Positions 15,756 to 24,354 of a DNA stretch of 64,000 nucleotides are shown piece by piece. Position numbers and translations under genes: made by a program. This DNA comes from Saccharibacillus deserti. GTDB taxonomy: Bacteria; Bacillota; Bacilli; Paenibacillales; Paenibacillaceae. How positions within the stretch are numbered: position 1 is the stretch's first letter; each line of letters starts with the position of its first letter. The stretch is from the NCBI RefSeq assembly GCF_013618475.1, contig NZ_JABJVN010000008.1, positions 134,427-198,426 on the forward strand, given 5' to 3'. Under the pieces are notes generated by a model. The model worked only from the letters and a program-made list of their open reading frames with translations, searched no databases and was not told where the DNA came from.

Positions 15756-16916
15756 TTACTGCAGAACGCGTCTTGCCGACACGTAATGATCCTGCCAGTA
15801 TTTCAGATCGAGATCGGCGATCGCCACGCCGTCTTTGCTGGCGCTGTTGTGCACCAGATGGCCTTTGCCGTCATAGATGCCCACATGCCCGATCAAGCCG
15901 GGAATACTGCTCCAGAAAAACAGCAGATCGCCTTTTTGCCATTGGTCTTTCTCCACCGGAATGCCGATGTCTTTCTGGTAGGCGGTTCCGAACGGAAGAT
16001 TGACGCCCTGCAAGCCGAATACGTACCGCGTGAAAGACGAACAGTCGAACAGCACCGGCGCTTCGTTGCGGCCAAAGCCGTAATGGGTAATCCCCTGCAG
16101 CGCCAGCGCATCCTGGATCACCCGGTCCGCCGATCCCGAAGCGACCGTTCCGCCAGGCAGGATGTCCGCGGAAGGGAGAACCGGCAGAGGCAGTGCGGCC
16201 GGCATCTCGACCGCCGGAGCGGGCGCAGGCGGAGCCTGAATGGACGGAGCCGGAGCGGACGGAGCCGGGGAAACCGTGCCCAAGCCCGGCAGCGTATAGG
16301 TCACGTAACTGGTGGAGACGTAGCCGGTTACACCGCTGGTATCCGTGATCCGGAGCCAGGCGGAGTTCGCGAGTTCGACGGCGGCGAAGGTCTCGCCTGC
16401 CGACAGTACGCGGTACACGTCGCTGCCCGTAACGGGTTCGGCGCGGAAATTCACGTTCTTCACGACGACTCCGCTGCCTGCTGCAGCCGGGATCGGCGCA
16501 GGGACAACTGTTTCCGCCGACGTCTTAACCGAACCGGCGGCCGGAGCGGGCGCCGAAGCCTGCTTGACGGGCGGTGCAGGCGTCTTGACCGGGGAAGAAG
16601 CGGGCTTGAAGGTCGAAGCGGAAGCGGCGGGCTTGACGGCGGCGGCAGCCGGCGCCTTGTTGTACGTAATGTAGGAAGACGATACGTAACCCGTCTTGCC
16701 CGACACTTCGACTTTGAGCCAGGAAGCGTTCAGTTCGCTCAGCACTTCAAGCTTGGTGCCGGGCTGGAGCGTGCGGTATACGCTGCCTTCGGAAGCCGAA
16801 GGCGCGGAACGAAGATTGACGGGTCGATCGACTTTGCCGCTCGATGCTTCCGCGGCGACGGGTACGGTCACTAGAAGAGCGGATGCTGCGAGCAAGCTGA
16901 AGAACTTTCTTTTCAT
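15756..16916 (-). CDS. Secreted SH3-domain NlpC/P60 peptidoglycan endopeptidase
   Basis: A 386-residue cell-wall hydrolase predicted to cut the gamma-D-Glu-diamino-acid bond in stem peptides. A Sec signal peptide (MKRKFFSLLAASALLVTVPV, cleaved after AEA) is followed by two SH3b domains (residues 30-85 and 145-200, both ending in GYVSSSYITY/GYVSTSYVTY), Ala/Pro-rich linkers, and a C-terminal NlpC/P60 domain. Cys292 in LFDCSSFTRYVF is the nucleophile; the His of IGHVGIYDG and the H in LVHNSAS complete the site. The ATG at 16916 follows AAGGAGG. It is divergent from ltaS, sharing the intergenic region, which suggests envelope-linked control. Confidence 0.92.
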   Translation of the reverse strand: MKRKFFSLLAASALLVTVPVAAEASSGKVDRPVNLRSAPSASEGSVYRTLQPGTKLEVLSELNASWLKVEVSGKTGYVSSSYITYNKAPAAAAVKPAASASTFKPASSPVKTPAPPVKQASAPAPAAGSVKTSAETVVPAPIPAAAGSGVVVKNVNFRAEPVTGSDVYRVLSAGETFAAVELANSAWLRITDTSGVTGYVSTSYVTYTLPGLGTVSPAPSAPAPSIQAPPAPAPAVEMPAALPLPVLPSADILPGGTVASGSADRVIQDALALQGITHYGFGRNEAPVLFDCSSFTRYVFGLQGVNLPFGTAYQKDIGIPVEKDQWQKGDLLFFWSSIPGLIGHVGIYDGKGHLVHNSASKDGVAIADLDLKYWQDHYVSARRVLQ

Positions 16917-17113
16917 GAGTGCCTCCTTATACGGGACATGCGCAGGCGGCAGACCGGCGCACGCGTCATGGGGTCGAGAGCGCTTCCGCAAAAGAACGGA
17001 GAACGGCGTACAGTCGGGAATAACGGATCGGTTTGCATTCTACCGATATTTTATCTTCTATCGGCCCGAACTACCAGCTTTTTGAGCAAATTAACGGCAA
17101 ATCGGAAACGGTT

Positions 17114-17142
17114 TTGACATCTTTTGCGGCCGGGAGCATAAT
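17114..17142 (+). promoter_or_regulatory. Strong sigma-A promoter of ltaS
   Basis: TTGACA and CATAAT are spaced by exactly 17 bp. Transcription would start near 17150, leaving a leader of about 130 bases before the GTG start. No known riboswitch pattern was recognised in that leader. Confidence 0.8.
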
Positions 17143-17281
17143 AGCTAAGGATTTGCGGCGTTTTCGCCAAGGTGGGACAAAACGCGCCAAACGGTTTATC
17201 CCTATACAAAAGGCCTGCCGGCACAGGATTACCTCTGCGGCATCCCTAACATTTTCCTCTATAGAAAAGGAGCTTTGCCCT

Positions 17282-19159
17282 GTGGAGCCGATCAAAAATG
17301 TACGTTCTTTACTCATCCAACCTTTCATTTTGTTCACGCTGATTCTGTTGGTTAAAGGCTATATCGCCTGGGGACCGATCTTCGAGGATACGCCGCTCTG
17401 GGGTCCTCTGCTGACGGAGATCCCGTTCCTCTGGATCATCTTCTGCCTGTTCGAGTGGCTGGCCACCAAACGCAAACTGCTGTGGTATATGGTGACCAAC
17501 CTGCTCGTAACGGCTCTGTTCTTTACCGCGATCATTTATTTCAAGTATTACGGCGTCGTCGTCAGCTACCATGCGCTTGACCAGAGCCGCCAGGCTGTCG
17601 AAGTCAGCGACAGCGTATTCTCTCTGCTCGCGCCGCAGTATCTGCTGATCTTCACCGATATCATCATCTTGACCGTCTGGTTCTTCGCGAGCAAAAAAGC
17701 GCGCAGCTGGCGTCAAAGCGTCGTGCGTCACCGGATGAGCCGCCGGATGCTCGGCAGCGTGCTGATTCTCTCGCTCGTTCTGTGCACGATGAATATCTGG
17801 CCCAACCGCGCAAGCATGAACGAAGTCGTCAAAGCGGAAAAGATGGGAATTCTCAACTACGAAGCATTCACCCTGCTGACGGACCGCGATGAAGAACCCG
17901 TTCCGCTGGACGAAATCAGCCAGGCCCGAATCGACGGACTCAAAGGCGTCACCCCACCGGAGACGCCGGCCTATTACGGCTCGGCCAAAGGCAAGAACCT
18001 GATTATCCTGCAGATGGAATCGCTGCAGAACTTCATGGTCGGTCTCAAGGTCGACGGACAGGAAGTCACGCCGAATCTGAACAAGCTCGCAGGCGAGGGG
18101 CTGTATTTCCCGAACTTTTACCAGAGCGCGGGGCAGGGGAACACCTCGGATGCCGAATTCACGGTGAATACCTCGTTCTATATCCCGCCGCGCAAAGCGG
18201 CCGTTATCGCCTATGGCGAGAAAGAACTGCCGAGTCTGCCCAAACTGCTGAAAGAAAACGGCTACCAGACGGCTACGTTCCATACCAACCAGGTCTCGTT
18301 CTGGAACCGGAATCAGCTGTACGCCGCTCTCGGTTTCGACCGCTATTACGATCAGGAATTTTTCGGCACGGACGATACGGTCTTTTTTGGCGCTTCCGAC
18401 GAAGTGCTGTACCGGAAGACGACCGAGCAGCTTCAAAAGATGGACGAATCGGATCAGCCGTTCTATGCGCAGATCATTTCGATGAGCTCGCATCACCCGT
18501 TCACGATTCCGGAAGAAAAATACAAGATGACCCTTCCGGCCCGCTACGAAGATACGCTGGTCGGCGATTATATCCGTGCCCAGAACTACGCGGATTACTG
18601 TCTGGGTCTGCTGATCGACGAACTTAAGGAAAAAGGGCTCTGGGAAGACAGCCTGCTGATGCTGTACGGCGATCACCTGGGTCTGCCGCTGCATTCGATG
18701 AGCGAAGAAGACCTGGCACTGGCCCGGGACATCTTCGGCCACGATTACACGTACAGCGACATGCCGAATATTCCGTTCATGATTCTCGGATCGGGCGCGA
18801 AGGCTTCGAACGAGCAGCCCCAACTCGGCGCCCAGGTGGACATTATGCCGACGGCGGCGAACCTGCTCGGCATTTCTCTCCAAGACCATATCCATTTCGG
18901 ACAGGATCTGCTGAACCAGAACGAGAATATGGTCCCCGAACGCTATTACTGGCCGTCGGGTTCGCTGATTACCGGCGATACGCTGTTCATCCCCGGTACG
19001 GCCTACGCGGATGGCACGTATTATCCGCTCAAGAAAGGCGGTACCGCCTCTTCCGGCGTGACGGAAGACCAGTACAACCGCATGCTGCAGCTGTTCGAGC
19101 TGTCGAGCAGCTACGTCCGTCAGCAGCCGGACCGCCCGGAAGCTTCGGAAGAAGAATAG
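17282..19159 (+). CDS. ltaS: Lipoteichoic acid synthase (LtaS-type sulfatase-fold phosphoglycerol transferase)
   Basis: Transfers glycerol phosphate from phosphatidylglycerol onto the growing lipoteichoic acid chain outside the membrane. Five transmembrane helices fill residues 8-190, followed by an extracellular sulfatase-fold domain. The catalytic Thr288 lies in GNTSDAEF, equivalent to GKTSDSEF of known LtaS enzymes. Metal-site motifs ILQMESLQNF and YGDHLGLP are present. The start is the GTG at 17282, preceded by AAAGGAG; the frame is open to 17033 but without a start signal. 625 residues, a normal length. It releases diacylglycerol, which a lipid kinase such as that at 3.8-4.8 kb could recycle. 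Confidence 0.93.
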   Translation: MEPIKNVRSLLIQPFILFTLILLVKGYIAWGPIFEDTPLWGPLLTEIPFLWIIFCLFEWLATKRKLLWYMVTNLLVTALFFTAIIYFKYYGVVVSYHALDQSRQAVEVSDSVFSLLAPQYLLIFTDIIILTVWFFASKKARSWRQSVVRHRMSRRMLGSVLILSLVLCTMNIWPNRASMNEVVKAEKMGILNYEAFTLLTDRDEEPVPLDEISQARIDGLKGVTPPETPAYYGSAKGKNLIILQMESLQNFMVGLKVDGQEVTPNLNKLAGEGLYFPNFYQSAGQGNTSDAEFTVNTSFYIPPRKAAVIAYGEKELPSLPKLLKENGYQTATFHTNQVSFWNRNQLYAALGFDRYYDQEFFGTDDTVFFGASDEVLYRKTTEQLQKMDESDQPFYAQIISMSSHHPFTIPEEKYKMTLPARYEDTLVGDYIRAQNYADYCLGLLIDELKEKGLWEDSLLMLYGDHLGLPLHSMSEEDLALARDIFGHDYTYSDMPNIPFMILGSGAKASNEQPQLGAQVDIMPTAANLLGISLQDHIHFGQDLLNQNENMVPERYYWPSGSLITGDTLFIPGTAYADGTYYPLKKGGTASSGVTEDQYNRMLQLFELSSSYVRQQPDRPEASEEE

Positions 19160-19298
19160 GCGCGGAAGGCGAAGCGAATCGCATGGGTACGGCCGAGCGG
19201 CCGTAGGCCATACGGGAGCTATCCTGGTTTCCGCATACCGGACAGAAGCTCCGTACGGGTTACAGCATGACTCTGATCCAGGATTGACATGAATACGG

Positions 19299-19341
19299 AA
19301 AAGCCCGCCGAGGATCGCAGGATCCGCCCGGCGGGCTTTTT
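19299..19341. terminator. Terminator downstream of ltaS
   Basis: AAAAGCCCGCCG and CGGCGGGCTTTTT form a 12-bp stem with a U-tract on both strands. It lies 140 bases past the ltaS stop; the intervening 19160-19298 shows no gene. Confidence 0.85.
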
Positions 19342-19462
19342 GGTGCGCAGATAATAAGGAATCTTCAACCGACTTCTCCATTCTTCAATGCCTGGATCCA
19401 AATAACTGCACAGAAGCCGTTATTTCGGCGCACTGCGCTGCTGCGCGGCAGCGGCAGCTCCC

Positions 19463-19512
19463 GGCGGGCTTGATCGCGGCCCTTCCCTGCCGCGGCCAAG
19501 CCGAAGCCCGCC
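19463..19512 (-). terminator. Long GC-rich hairpin after the histidine kinase gene
   Basis: GGCGGGCTT and AAGCCCGCC pair around an inner CGCGGC/GCCGCG arm, starting four bases past the stop on the minus strand. There is no U-tract, so it may end the operon inefficiently or protect its 3' end. Confidence 0.45.
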
Positions 19513-19516
19513 GCCT

Positions 19517-21058
19517 TCAGTCAAGTTCCGCGACGGAGAAGGTCACGCACGCGCCGCCCTCCGGGCGGTTCTGCGCGGCGATCTCGCCGCCGTGCCGGCG
19601 CACGACGGTCCGGGCGATGAACAGCCCGAGACCGGAGTGCCCGCCGCCCGGATCGGCGGCGTCAGACCTTGCCGCATCTTCGCGATAGAACTTCTCGAAG
19701 ATGCGGCCGCCCCCGGCTTCCGCGAAGCCGGGGCCGTCGTCGCGCACTTCGAATTCGGCCCCGCCGAGCCGGATTCGAAGCTCGAGCGCGACGAGACCGC
19801 CCTCCGGCGCATAGCGGAGGGCATTACTGACCAGATTGTCCAGCACCCGGTTGATCCGGTGCTGATCCAATCGCTGCGGGCCGCGCCGGTCTTCGGCGCG
19901 CAGGTCCCGCACCGCAAGCGCGAAGCCCACGCCGCGTTCCCGGCAGAGAAAAGCATACTCCCGCCCTTTGGCGCGGACGGCCGTCTCCAGATCGACCGGC
20001 TCCGGACCGAGCGCAAAGTCCGGACGTTCTACCCGCGCGGCTTCCGACAGATCCGCGGTCAATCGGATCGAACGTTCCGCCGCGTCGAGAATCGTCTCCG
20101 CGTAGCGCACGGCGCGTTCCGGACGCCGCCCCGCATCGTCCAGCAGCACTTCCGCATGTCCGCGGATCACGCTGAGCGGCGTGCCGAGGTCGTGCGCGAC
20201 GGCGGCGATCATATCGCGGCGGTCGCGCTCCGACTGCCATTCGCGCCTCAGCGATTCGCGCAGCGCTTCGCGCATCTGCTCGAACGCGGCCAGCAGCTGG
20301 TTCAGTTCGCGCACGCCGGTTCCGCCCCGCTCCAGCGAGAAATCCAGATCGTGCTCGCGGATCTTCTCCGCCCCTTCGATCAGGTGCCGGAACGGCTCTT
20401 CAAGCCTGCGGCTCAGCCGGCGGCCGCTCCATAAGGTGAAGCCGTACAGATAAGCGAACGGGGCCGCCGCCATCAGCAGCCCGCCGAGCAGAAGCGGCAC
20501 AGCTTCGGACGGATTGGACGAAGCCATCGTCAGCTTGTAGCGCAGCGCGATCGCTCCGGCGAATTCTCCGCCGGTCCCGGTCAGCGGCTCGTACTGCACG
20601 AAATAACCGCCGGAAGCCGAAGGATCGTTCAAGCGTTCCAGCAGATCCGCTGTGCTGCGAATCGCGCTTTCGCCCGTGTACGATCCGTACATCCGCTTTC
20701 CCGAAGCGTCGAACATCTCGTAACCCATCCCTTCGGCGGGCACGATCCGCTCCACTTCGCCGCGCGATACCGGAGATACCGGATGGTCCAGCTGCCGGAT
20801 CTGCGAGACGATCTGCGGAATTCGGCTCTCGTAGTAGTTGGCGGGCCGCAGCGAATTTCCCCAGACCAGCAGCGCGGAGAGCCCGACCGCCCAGGTCAGC
20901 AGCGCAGCCAGCACGCTGAGCAGAAAGGTCCGGTGGAAACTGCGCTGGATCAGGCTTTTCAAGAGTCTTTCCTTGGGTGCTTTGCCGGCCTCCGGGCCTA
21001 TCGAACCTGCAGATTCGATAGGCCCACTCTGCCGGGCTTCTTTTTTCACATCTGCCAT
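19517..21058 (-). CDS. Membrane sensor histidine kinase
   Basis: A 513-residue kinase. Two transmembrane helices (residues 45-68 and about 186-208) enclose an extracellular sensor of about 115 residues, followed by a HAMP-like linker, a HisKA domain with the phospho-acceptor His in VAHDLGTPLS, and an ATPase domain with N box NLVSNALRYAP, G1 box DDGPGF and G2 box GHSGLGL. It overlaps the response regulator gene by 13 bp. The two lie behind three ABC transporter genes in one apparent operon, so the kinase likely senses the compound handled by the transporter. The stimulus is not known. Confidence 0.92.
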   Translation of the reverse strand: MADVKKEARQSGPIESAGSIGPEAGKAPKERLLKSLIQRSFHRTFLLSVLAALLTWAVGLSALLVWGNSLRPANYYESRIPQIVSQIRQLDHPVSPVSRGEVERIVPAEGMGYEMFDASGKRMYGSYTGESAIRSTADLLERLNDPSASGGYFVQYEPLTGTGGEFAGAIALRYKLTMASSNPSEAVPLLLGGLLMAAAPFAYLYGFTLWSGRRLSRRLEEPFRHLIEGAEKIREHDLDFSLERGGTGVRELNQLLAAFEQMREALRESLRREWQSERDRRDMIAAVAHDLGTPLSVIRGHAEVLLDDAGRRPERAVRYAETILDAAERSIRLTADLSEAARVERPDFALGPEPVDLETAVRAKGREYAFLCRERGVGFALAVRDLRAEDRRGPQRLDQHRINRVLDNLVSNALRYAPEGGLVALELRIRLGGAEFEVRDDGPGFAEAGGGRIFEKFYREDAARSDAADPGGGHSGLGLFIARTVVRRHGGEIAAQNRPEGGACVTFSVAELD

Positions 21059-21726
21059 TTGTAGCCCACGCCCCAGACCGTCGCGATCGGATTCAGGCCC
21101 GGAGCGGCCGCTGCAAGCTTGGCCCGGATCTTTTTGACATGTTCCGTTACCGTCGCCGAGTCGCCGTCCGCTTCCAGTCCCCAGATCCGTTCATACATGT
21201 CCTCCCGCGCAAACACCTGGGACGGATGCAGCGCCAGCAGCAGCACGATATCGAATTCGCGTCCGGTCAGTGCAAGCGGAGTCCCGCCGGCCTGCACCTC
21301 GCGCCCCTGCGCATCGATCGCCAGATCGCCGAAGCGCAGATAACGGTCCGCGGCGCTGCGGTCCCTTTTTTCCCGGCGCAGATGCGCGTAAATTCTTGTC
21401 TTGAACTCGCGCAGGCCAAACGGCTTCACCAGATAATCGTCGCCTCCGGCCATCAGACCGCGCACGCGGTCTTCCTCCGAACGCCGGGCGCTGACGAACA
21501 GAATCGGACATGCAGCGCTCCCGCGGATCGCTCCGCAGAGTTCGTACCCGTCCATGCCGGGCATCATCACGTCGAGCACGACCACATCGGGTTTATGGGG
21601 CAGCAGCGCCAGCGCTTCTTCGCCGCCGTATGCGCACAGCACCTTGTACCCTTCGTCTTCCAGCGCGTCGCGCATAAACGCCACGATATCGCGCTCGTCG
21701 TCGACCAGCAGCACCGTCTCCGCCAT
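21046..21726 (-). CDS. OmpR-family response regulator
   Basis: A 226-residue regulator. The receiver has the acidic pair DDE, phospho-acceptor Asp in VVVLDVMMPGMDG, and Lys in YLVKPFG. A winged-helix OmpR/PhoB domain follows from about residue 125, ending in VWGVGYKW. The ATG at 21726 follows AAAGGAGGG. It lies 55 bp after the ABC permease gene and overlaps the kinase gene, so the five genes are probably co-transcribed. Expected targets are its own operon. Confidence 0.92.
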   Translation of the reverse strand: MAETVLLVDDERDIVAFMRDALEDEGYKVLCAYGGEEALALLPHKPDVVVLDVMMPGMDGYELCGAIRGSAACPILFVSARRSEEDRVRGLMAGGDDYLVKPFGLREFKTRIYAHLRREKRDRSAADRYLRFGDLAIDAQGREVQAGGTPLALTGREFDIVLLLALHPSQVFAREDMYERIWGLEADGDSATVTEHVKKIRAKLAAAAPGLNPIATVWGVGYKWQM

Positions 21727-21780
21727 CGCACACCCTCCTTTTTCCGCTCTTTGCACCAATGTCCGTTCGATCGTTCGCCT

Positions 21781-22578
21781 CTACTGCATCCACTCTCTCC
21801 GGCCCCAGCTCCATGCCCCCATTATAACGCAGCCCGCAAGCAGCGCACAGAGGATCCAGCCGAGATAAGCGTCGCTTCCGCCCGTATGCCCGAGGAAATG
21901 AAAGATGGAGTCGGATACCGACAGCAGAAAAGCCATGCCGTCGGAGACGTAAATGCCGCCCACGATCACCGCCAGCATCCCGATATAGGCCAGGACCGGA
22001 TTTGGCGCAAGGCGCGATACGATCCCTCCGACCCCGATCAGGGCCAGAAAAATGCAGAAAGCCATCCCGTAGAATCCGAGGCCGAAACCGATCGCGCCCA
22101 ACCCGCCTACCGTCCCTGCGCCCATCAGCGTCGTCTCGGCGGCCGCAGGCATAAAGATCCGTCCGAACACGGTACCTGCCGCCCAGGTGAACAAGGTCAT
22201 CGCGCCGACCGCAGCGCCCAGCACGGCCCATTTGGCCAGAAACATTTTGACCCGCGAGACCGGACGAATCAAAGCCAGGCGCAGCGCCCCCGAAGAGACA
22301 TCCCCGTTGAAACTGTCCGCCGCCAACATCGGAATCACGACAAAGTTCATCAGAATCGACAGCTCACGCAGCAGAAAAGGCGCCGTGTTAAGCGAATTCA
22401 GCGGCACGCTGTGATCCGGATCGTAGAAACTCGTATTCATCATCGTCAAAAACAGGCATTCCAGCGGTACGAAGATCAGATAGACGGCGATCACCGCCCA
22501 GGTCCGTCCGCGCTTGAACACCCGCTGCGCTTCGCTTCGGATCAGATTGCCTATTCCGACCGTTTGTTTGTTATTCAA
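21781..22578 (-). CDS. ABC-2 type permease subunit (second)
   Basis: A 265-residue protein with six predicted transmembrane helices and the short N-terminal cytoplasmic segment RSEAQRVFKRGRTW seen in ABC-2 permeases. It starts with TTG at 22578, preceded by AAAGGAGG, and overlaps the preceding permease gene by 8 bp. With the other permease and the ATPase it forms a three-component exporter like the LanFEG (SpaFEG/NukFEG) lantibiotic immunity transporters. That assignment rests on organisation and size, not on a specific motif. Confidence 0.82.
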   Translation of the reverse strand: MNNKQTVGIGNLIRSEAQRVFKRGRTWAVIAVYLIFVPLECLFLTMMNTSFYDPDHSVPLNSLNTAPFLLRELSILMNFVVIPMLAADSFNGDVSSGALRLALIRPVSRVKMFLAKWAVLGAAVGAMTLFTWAAGTVFGRIFMPAAAETTLMGAGTVGGLGAIGFGLGFYGMAFCIFLALIGVGGIVSRLAPNPVLAYIGMLAVIVGGIYVSDGMAFLLSVSDSIFHFLGHTGGSDAYLGWILCALLAGCVIMGAWSWGRREWMQ

Positions 22579-23443
22579 AAGAATCCCTCCTTTTCCAGAC
22601 CCACATCGTCATTGCGCCAAACAGCAGTCCGTATCCCCCTATGACCCCCAGATTCCACAGCCGCAGTCCGTGCAGATTCGCAAGCATCGCCGCAAGGCCT
22701 TCCCACTCGACCATCAACAGGGACAGAAAATAAAGGCGTACATATTCCTGCGTCTCGAACAAGGGCCGGAAATACGTCAGCACCGTCGGCAGCAGGTAGG
22801 ACAGCAGCAGAAATCCGATGCCCAGTCCCAGTGTTACCGTGGACGAACGTCCGATTGCGGCAATCCAGAAAAACACGGCGAGCAGCGCGGCCAGGACCAG
22901 GGCGGCCAGAGCGTAATACCCCAAATCGTACAGCAGCCCTTCGGCGTAAGCGGCCTGCCCCGCTTCATAGAACAGGGGGTAAGTGTCGGGGTTCGGGAAC
23001 CAGATCCTCCCGACCACCGCCGAACAGACAAAGTACGCGGCCAGCTGAATCCACATAAACGCCAGACAGACCAGCCACTTGGCCGACATGATCCGCGTCA
23101 GCGAAGCGGCGCGCAGCATGCCCATCCGCAGCTGTCCGCTGCGGTATTCTTCCGTCACCGTCAGGCCGGCCAGCACCAGCATCATGCCGCTGAACGCGGT
23201 GACCAGCATCTCGGCCAGCGCCAGCACCGGCATGCTGCCCGCCGTCGCGTATTCCGGCAGTCCCGGATGAAGCATGCCGTTTTGCGACAGCAGATACTTG
23301 GCCGAGACCAGTGCCATCAGCGGAGCGGCCAGCGCCATGAGGCGAACGGTACGCCTTTTCCACAGCCTGCGCCACTCCGCCTGCAGCAGTCTGCCGAAGG
23401 GGACTCCGCCCGAGTTTTCCGTCTCGTACAGCAGCAGGCTCAT
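22571..23443 (-). CDS. ABC-2 type permease subunit (first)
   Basis: A 290-residue membrane protein with six predicted helices and the segment LTVTEEYRSGQLRMGMLRAASLTR, part of which (EEYRSGQLRM) is typical of ABC-2 permeases. Its ATG overlaps the ATPase stop as ATGA. The paralogous permease gene overlaps its end by 8 bp. It should form the channel of an exporter or membrane-protecting transporter with the two neighbouring subunits. Confidence 0.84.
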   Translation of the reverse strand: MSLLLYETENSGGVPFGRLLQAEWRRLWKRRTVRLMALAAPLMALVSAKYLLSQNGMLHPGLPEYATAGSMPVLALAEMLVTAFSGMMLVLAGLTVTEEYRSGQLRMGMLRAASLTRIMSAKWLVCLAFMWIQLAAYFVCSAVVGRIWFPNPDTYPLFYEAGQAAYAEGLLYDLGYYALAALVLAALLAVFFWIAAIGRSSTVTLGLGIGFLLLSYLLPTVLTYFRPLFETQEYVRLYFLSLLMVEWEGLAAMLANLHGLRLWNLGVIGGYGLLFGAMTMWVWKRRDSFE

Positions 23444-24219
23444 GAGGTCATCATCTCCACGAAAGCTTCTTCCAGACTCGAATGACGGCCGATCATCTCT
23501 TCCCGGCTGCCCGCAAAGACCTGCTCGCCTTCTCGAATCACGACGATCCGGTCGCAGATCTTCTGCAGCTCGTCCAGCAGATGGCTGGAGACCAGCACCG
23601 TTTTGCCCAGTTCGTGTTTGAGTCTCAGGATCAGCTCCCGCAGTTCGCGAATCCCCATCGGATCGAGGCCGTTGGCCGGTTCGTCGAGGATCAGCAGTTC
23701 GGGATCGCCCAGCAGCGCCTGCGCGATGCCGAGCCGCTGCTTCATGCCCAGCGAATACGTTTTGACGCGCTCGTCGGCCCGTTTGTCCATTCGCACAATT
23801 TCCAGCACCTCGCGCACCCGCTGCTCCCGCTCTTTGCGGGTAGGCAAATTCGGATGCAGCAGCGCCAGATTGTCCAGGTTGTCGCGCCCGGTCATATAGG
23901 GGAAGAAAATCGGGGATTCCACGATCGCTCCCACATGCAGCACCGCCGCTTCCCTCTCCCGCACGACACTTCGTCCGCCGATCCGGATATCGCCCGAATC
24001 GGGCCGGATCAATCCGGTCATCGCCCGGATCAGCGTCGTTTTGCCGGCACCGTTGGGTCCGAGCAGCCCGCAGATTTCGCCGCGTTCCACCGTGAATGAC
24101 ACATTTTGCAGCAGCGCGCGGCGCCGTACTTTTTTGGTGACATTCCCGGTCTCGACCAGCACGGGCTCCGCCTGGGGAATTACGATTCTTGGGTTCGTGT
24201 CCCTTTCCGCTGTGTTCAT
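23440..24219 (-). CDS. ABC transporter ATPase of a LanF/BcrA-like exporter
   Basis: A 259-residue nucleotide-binding subunit with Walker A GPNGAGKT, signature YSLGMKQRLG (the variant usual in drug and peptide exporters), Walker B LLILDEPANGLDP and switch His in SSHLL. It is first of five same-strand genes: ATPase, two permeases, response regulator, kinase. The ATG at 24219 is preceded by GATGAGAAG, a modest ribosome binding site; the open frame upstream to 24324 has no better signal. Family precedent points to resistance to a cationic peptide or bacitracin-like compound. No biosynthesis genes are in the window. Confidence 0.88.
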   Translation of the reverse strand: MNTAERDTNPRIVIPQAEPVLVETGNVTKKVRRRALLQNVSFTVERGEICGLLGPNGAGKTTLIRAMTGLIRPDSGDIRIGGRSVVREREAAVLHVGAIVESPIFFPYMTGRDNLDNLALLHPNLPTRKEREQRVREVLEIVRMDKRADERVKTYSLGMKQRLGIAQALLGDPELLILDEPANGLDPMGIRELRELILRLKHELGKTVLVSSHLLDELQKICDRIVVIREGEQVFAGSREEMIGRHSSLEEAFVEMMTS

Positions 24220-24269
24220 CTTCTCATCGCCTCTTTCTTGTGCTTTCGTTGACCCCAGTGTAGAAGGCA

Positions 24270-24285
24270 ATTCTAAAGAAAGAAT
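24270..24285. promoter_or_regulatory. Inverted repeat in the divergent ABC-operon/AraC intergenic region
   Basis: ATTCT-N6-AGAAT lies in the AT-rich middle of the 135-bp region between the ATPase and AraC genes. It could be a binding site for the response regulator or the AraC protein. Promoter hexamers are not clear on either strand. Confidence 0.35.
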
Positions 24286-24354
24286 AAAAGCCGCAAAAAA
24301 AGTCAAAAAGCCGGTCCGTCCCATCTGTTACTCTGGGTACAAGGAGGCGTTCAC

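Noticed and set aside
17309-19381. 690-codon minus-strand open frame antisense to ltaS
   Set aside because: The translation resembles no protein and is Arg/Gln/Val-rich as expected from reverse-frame codons; ltaS has full motifs and a promoter.
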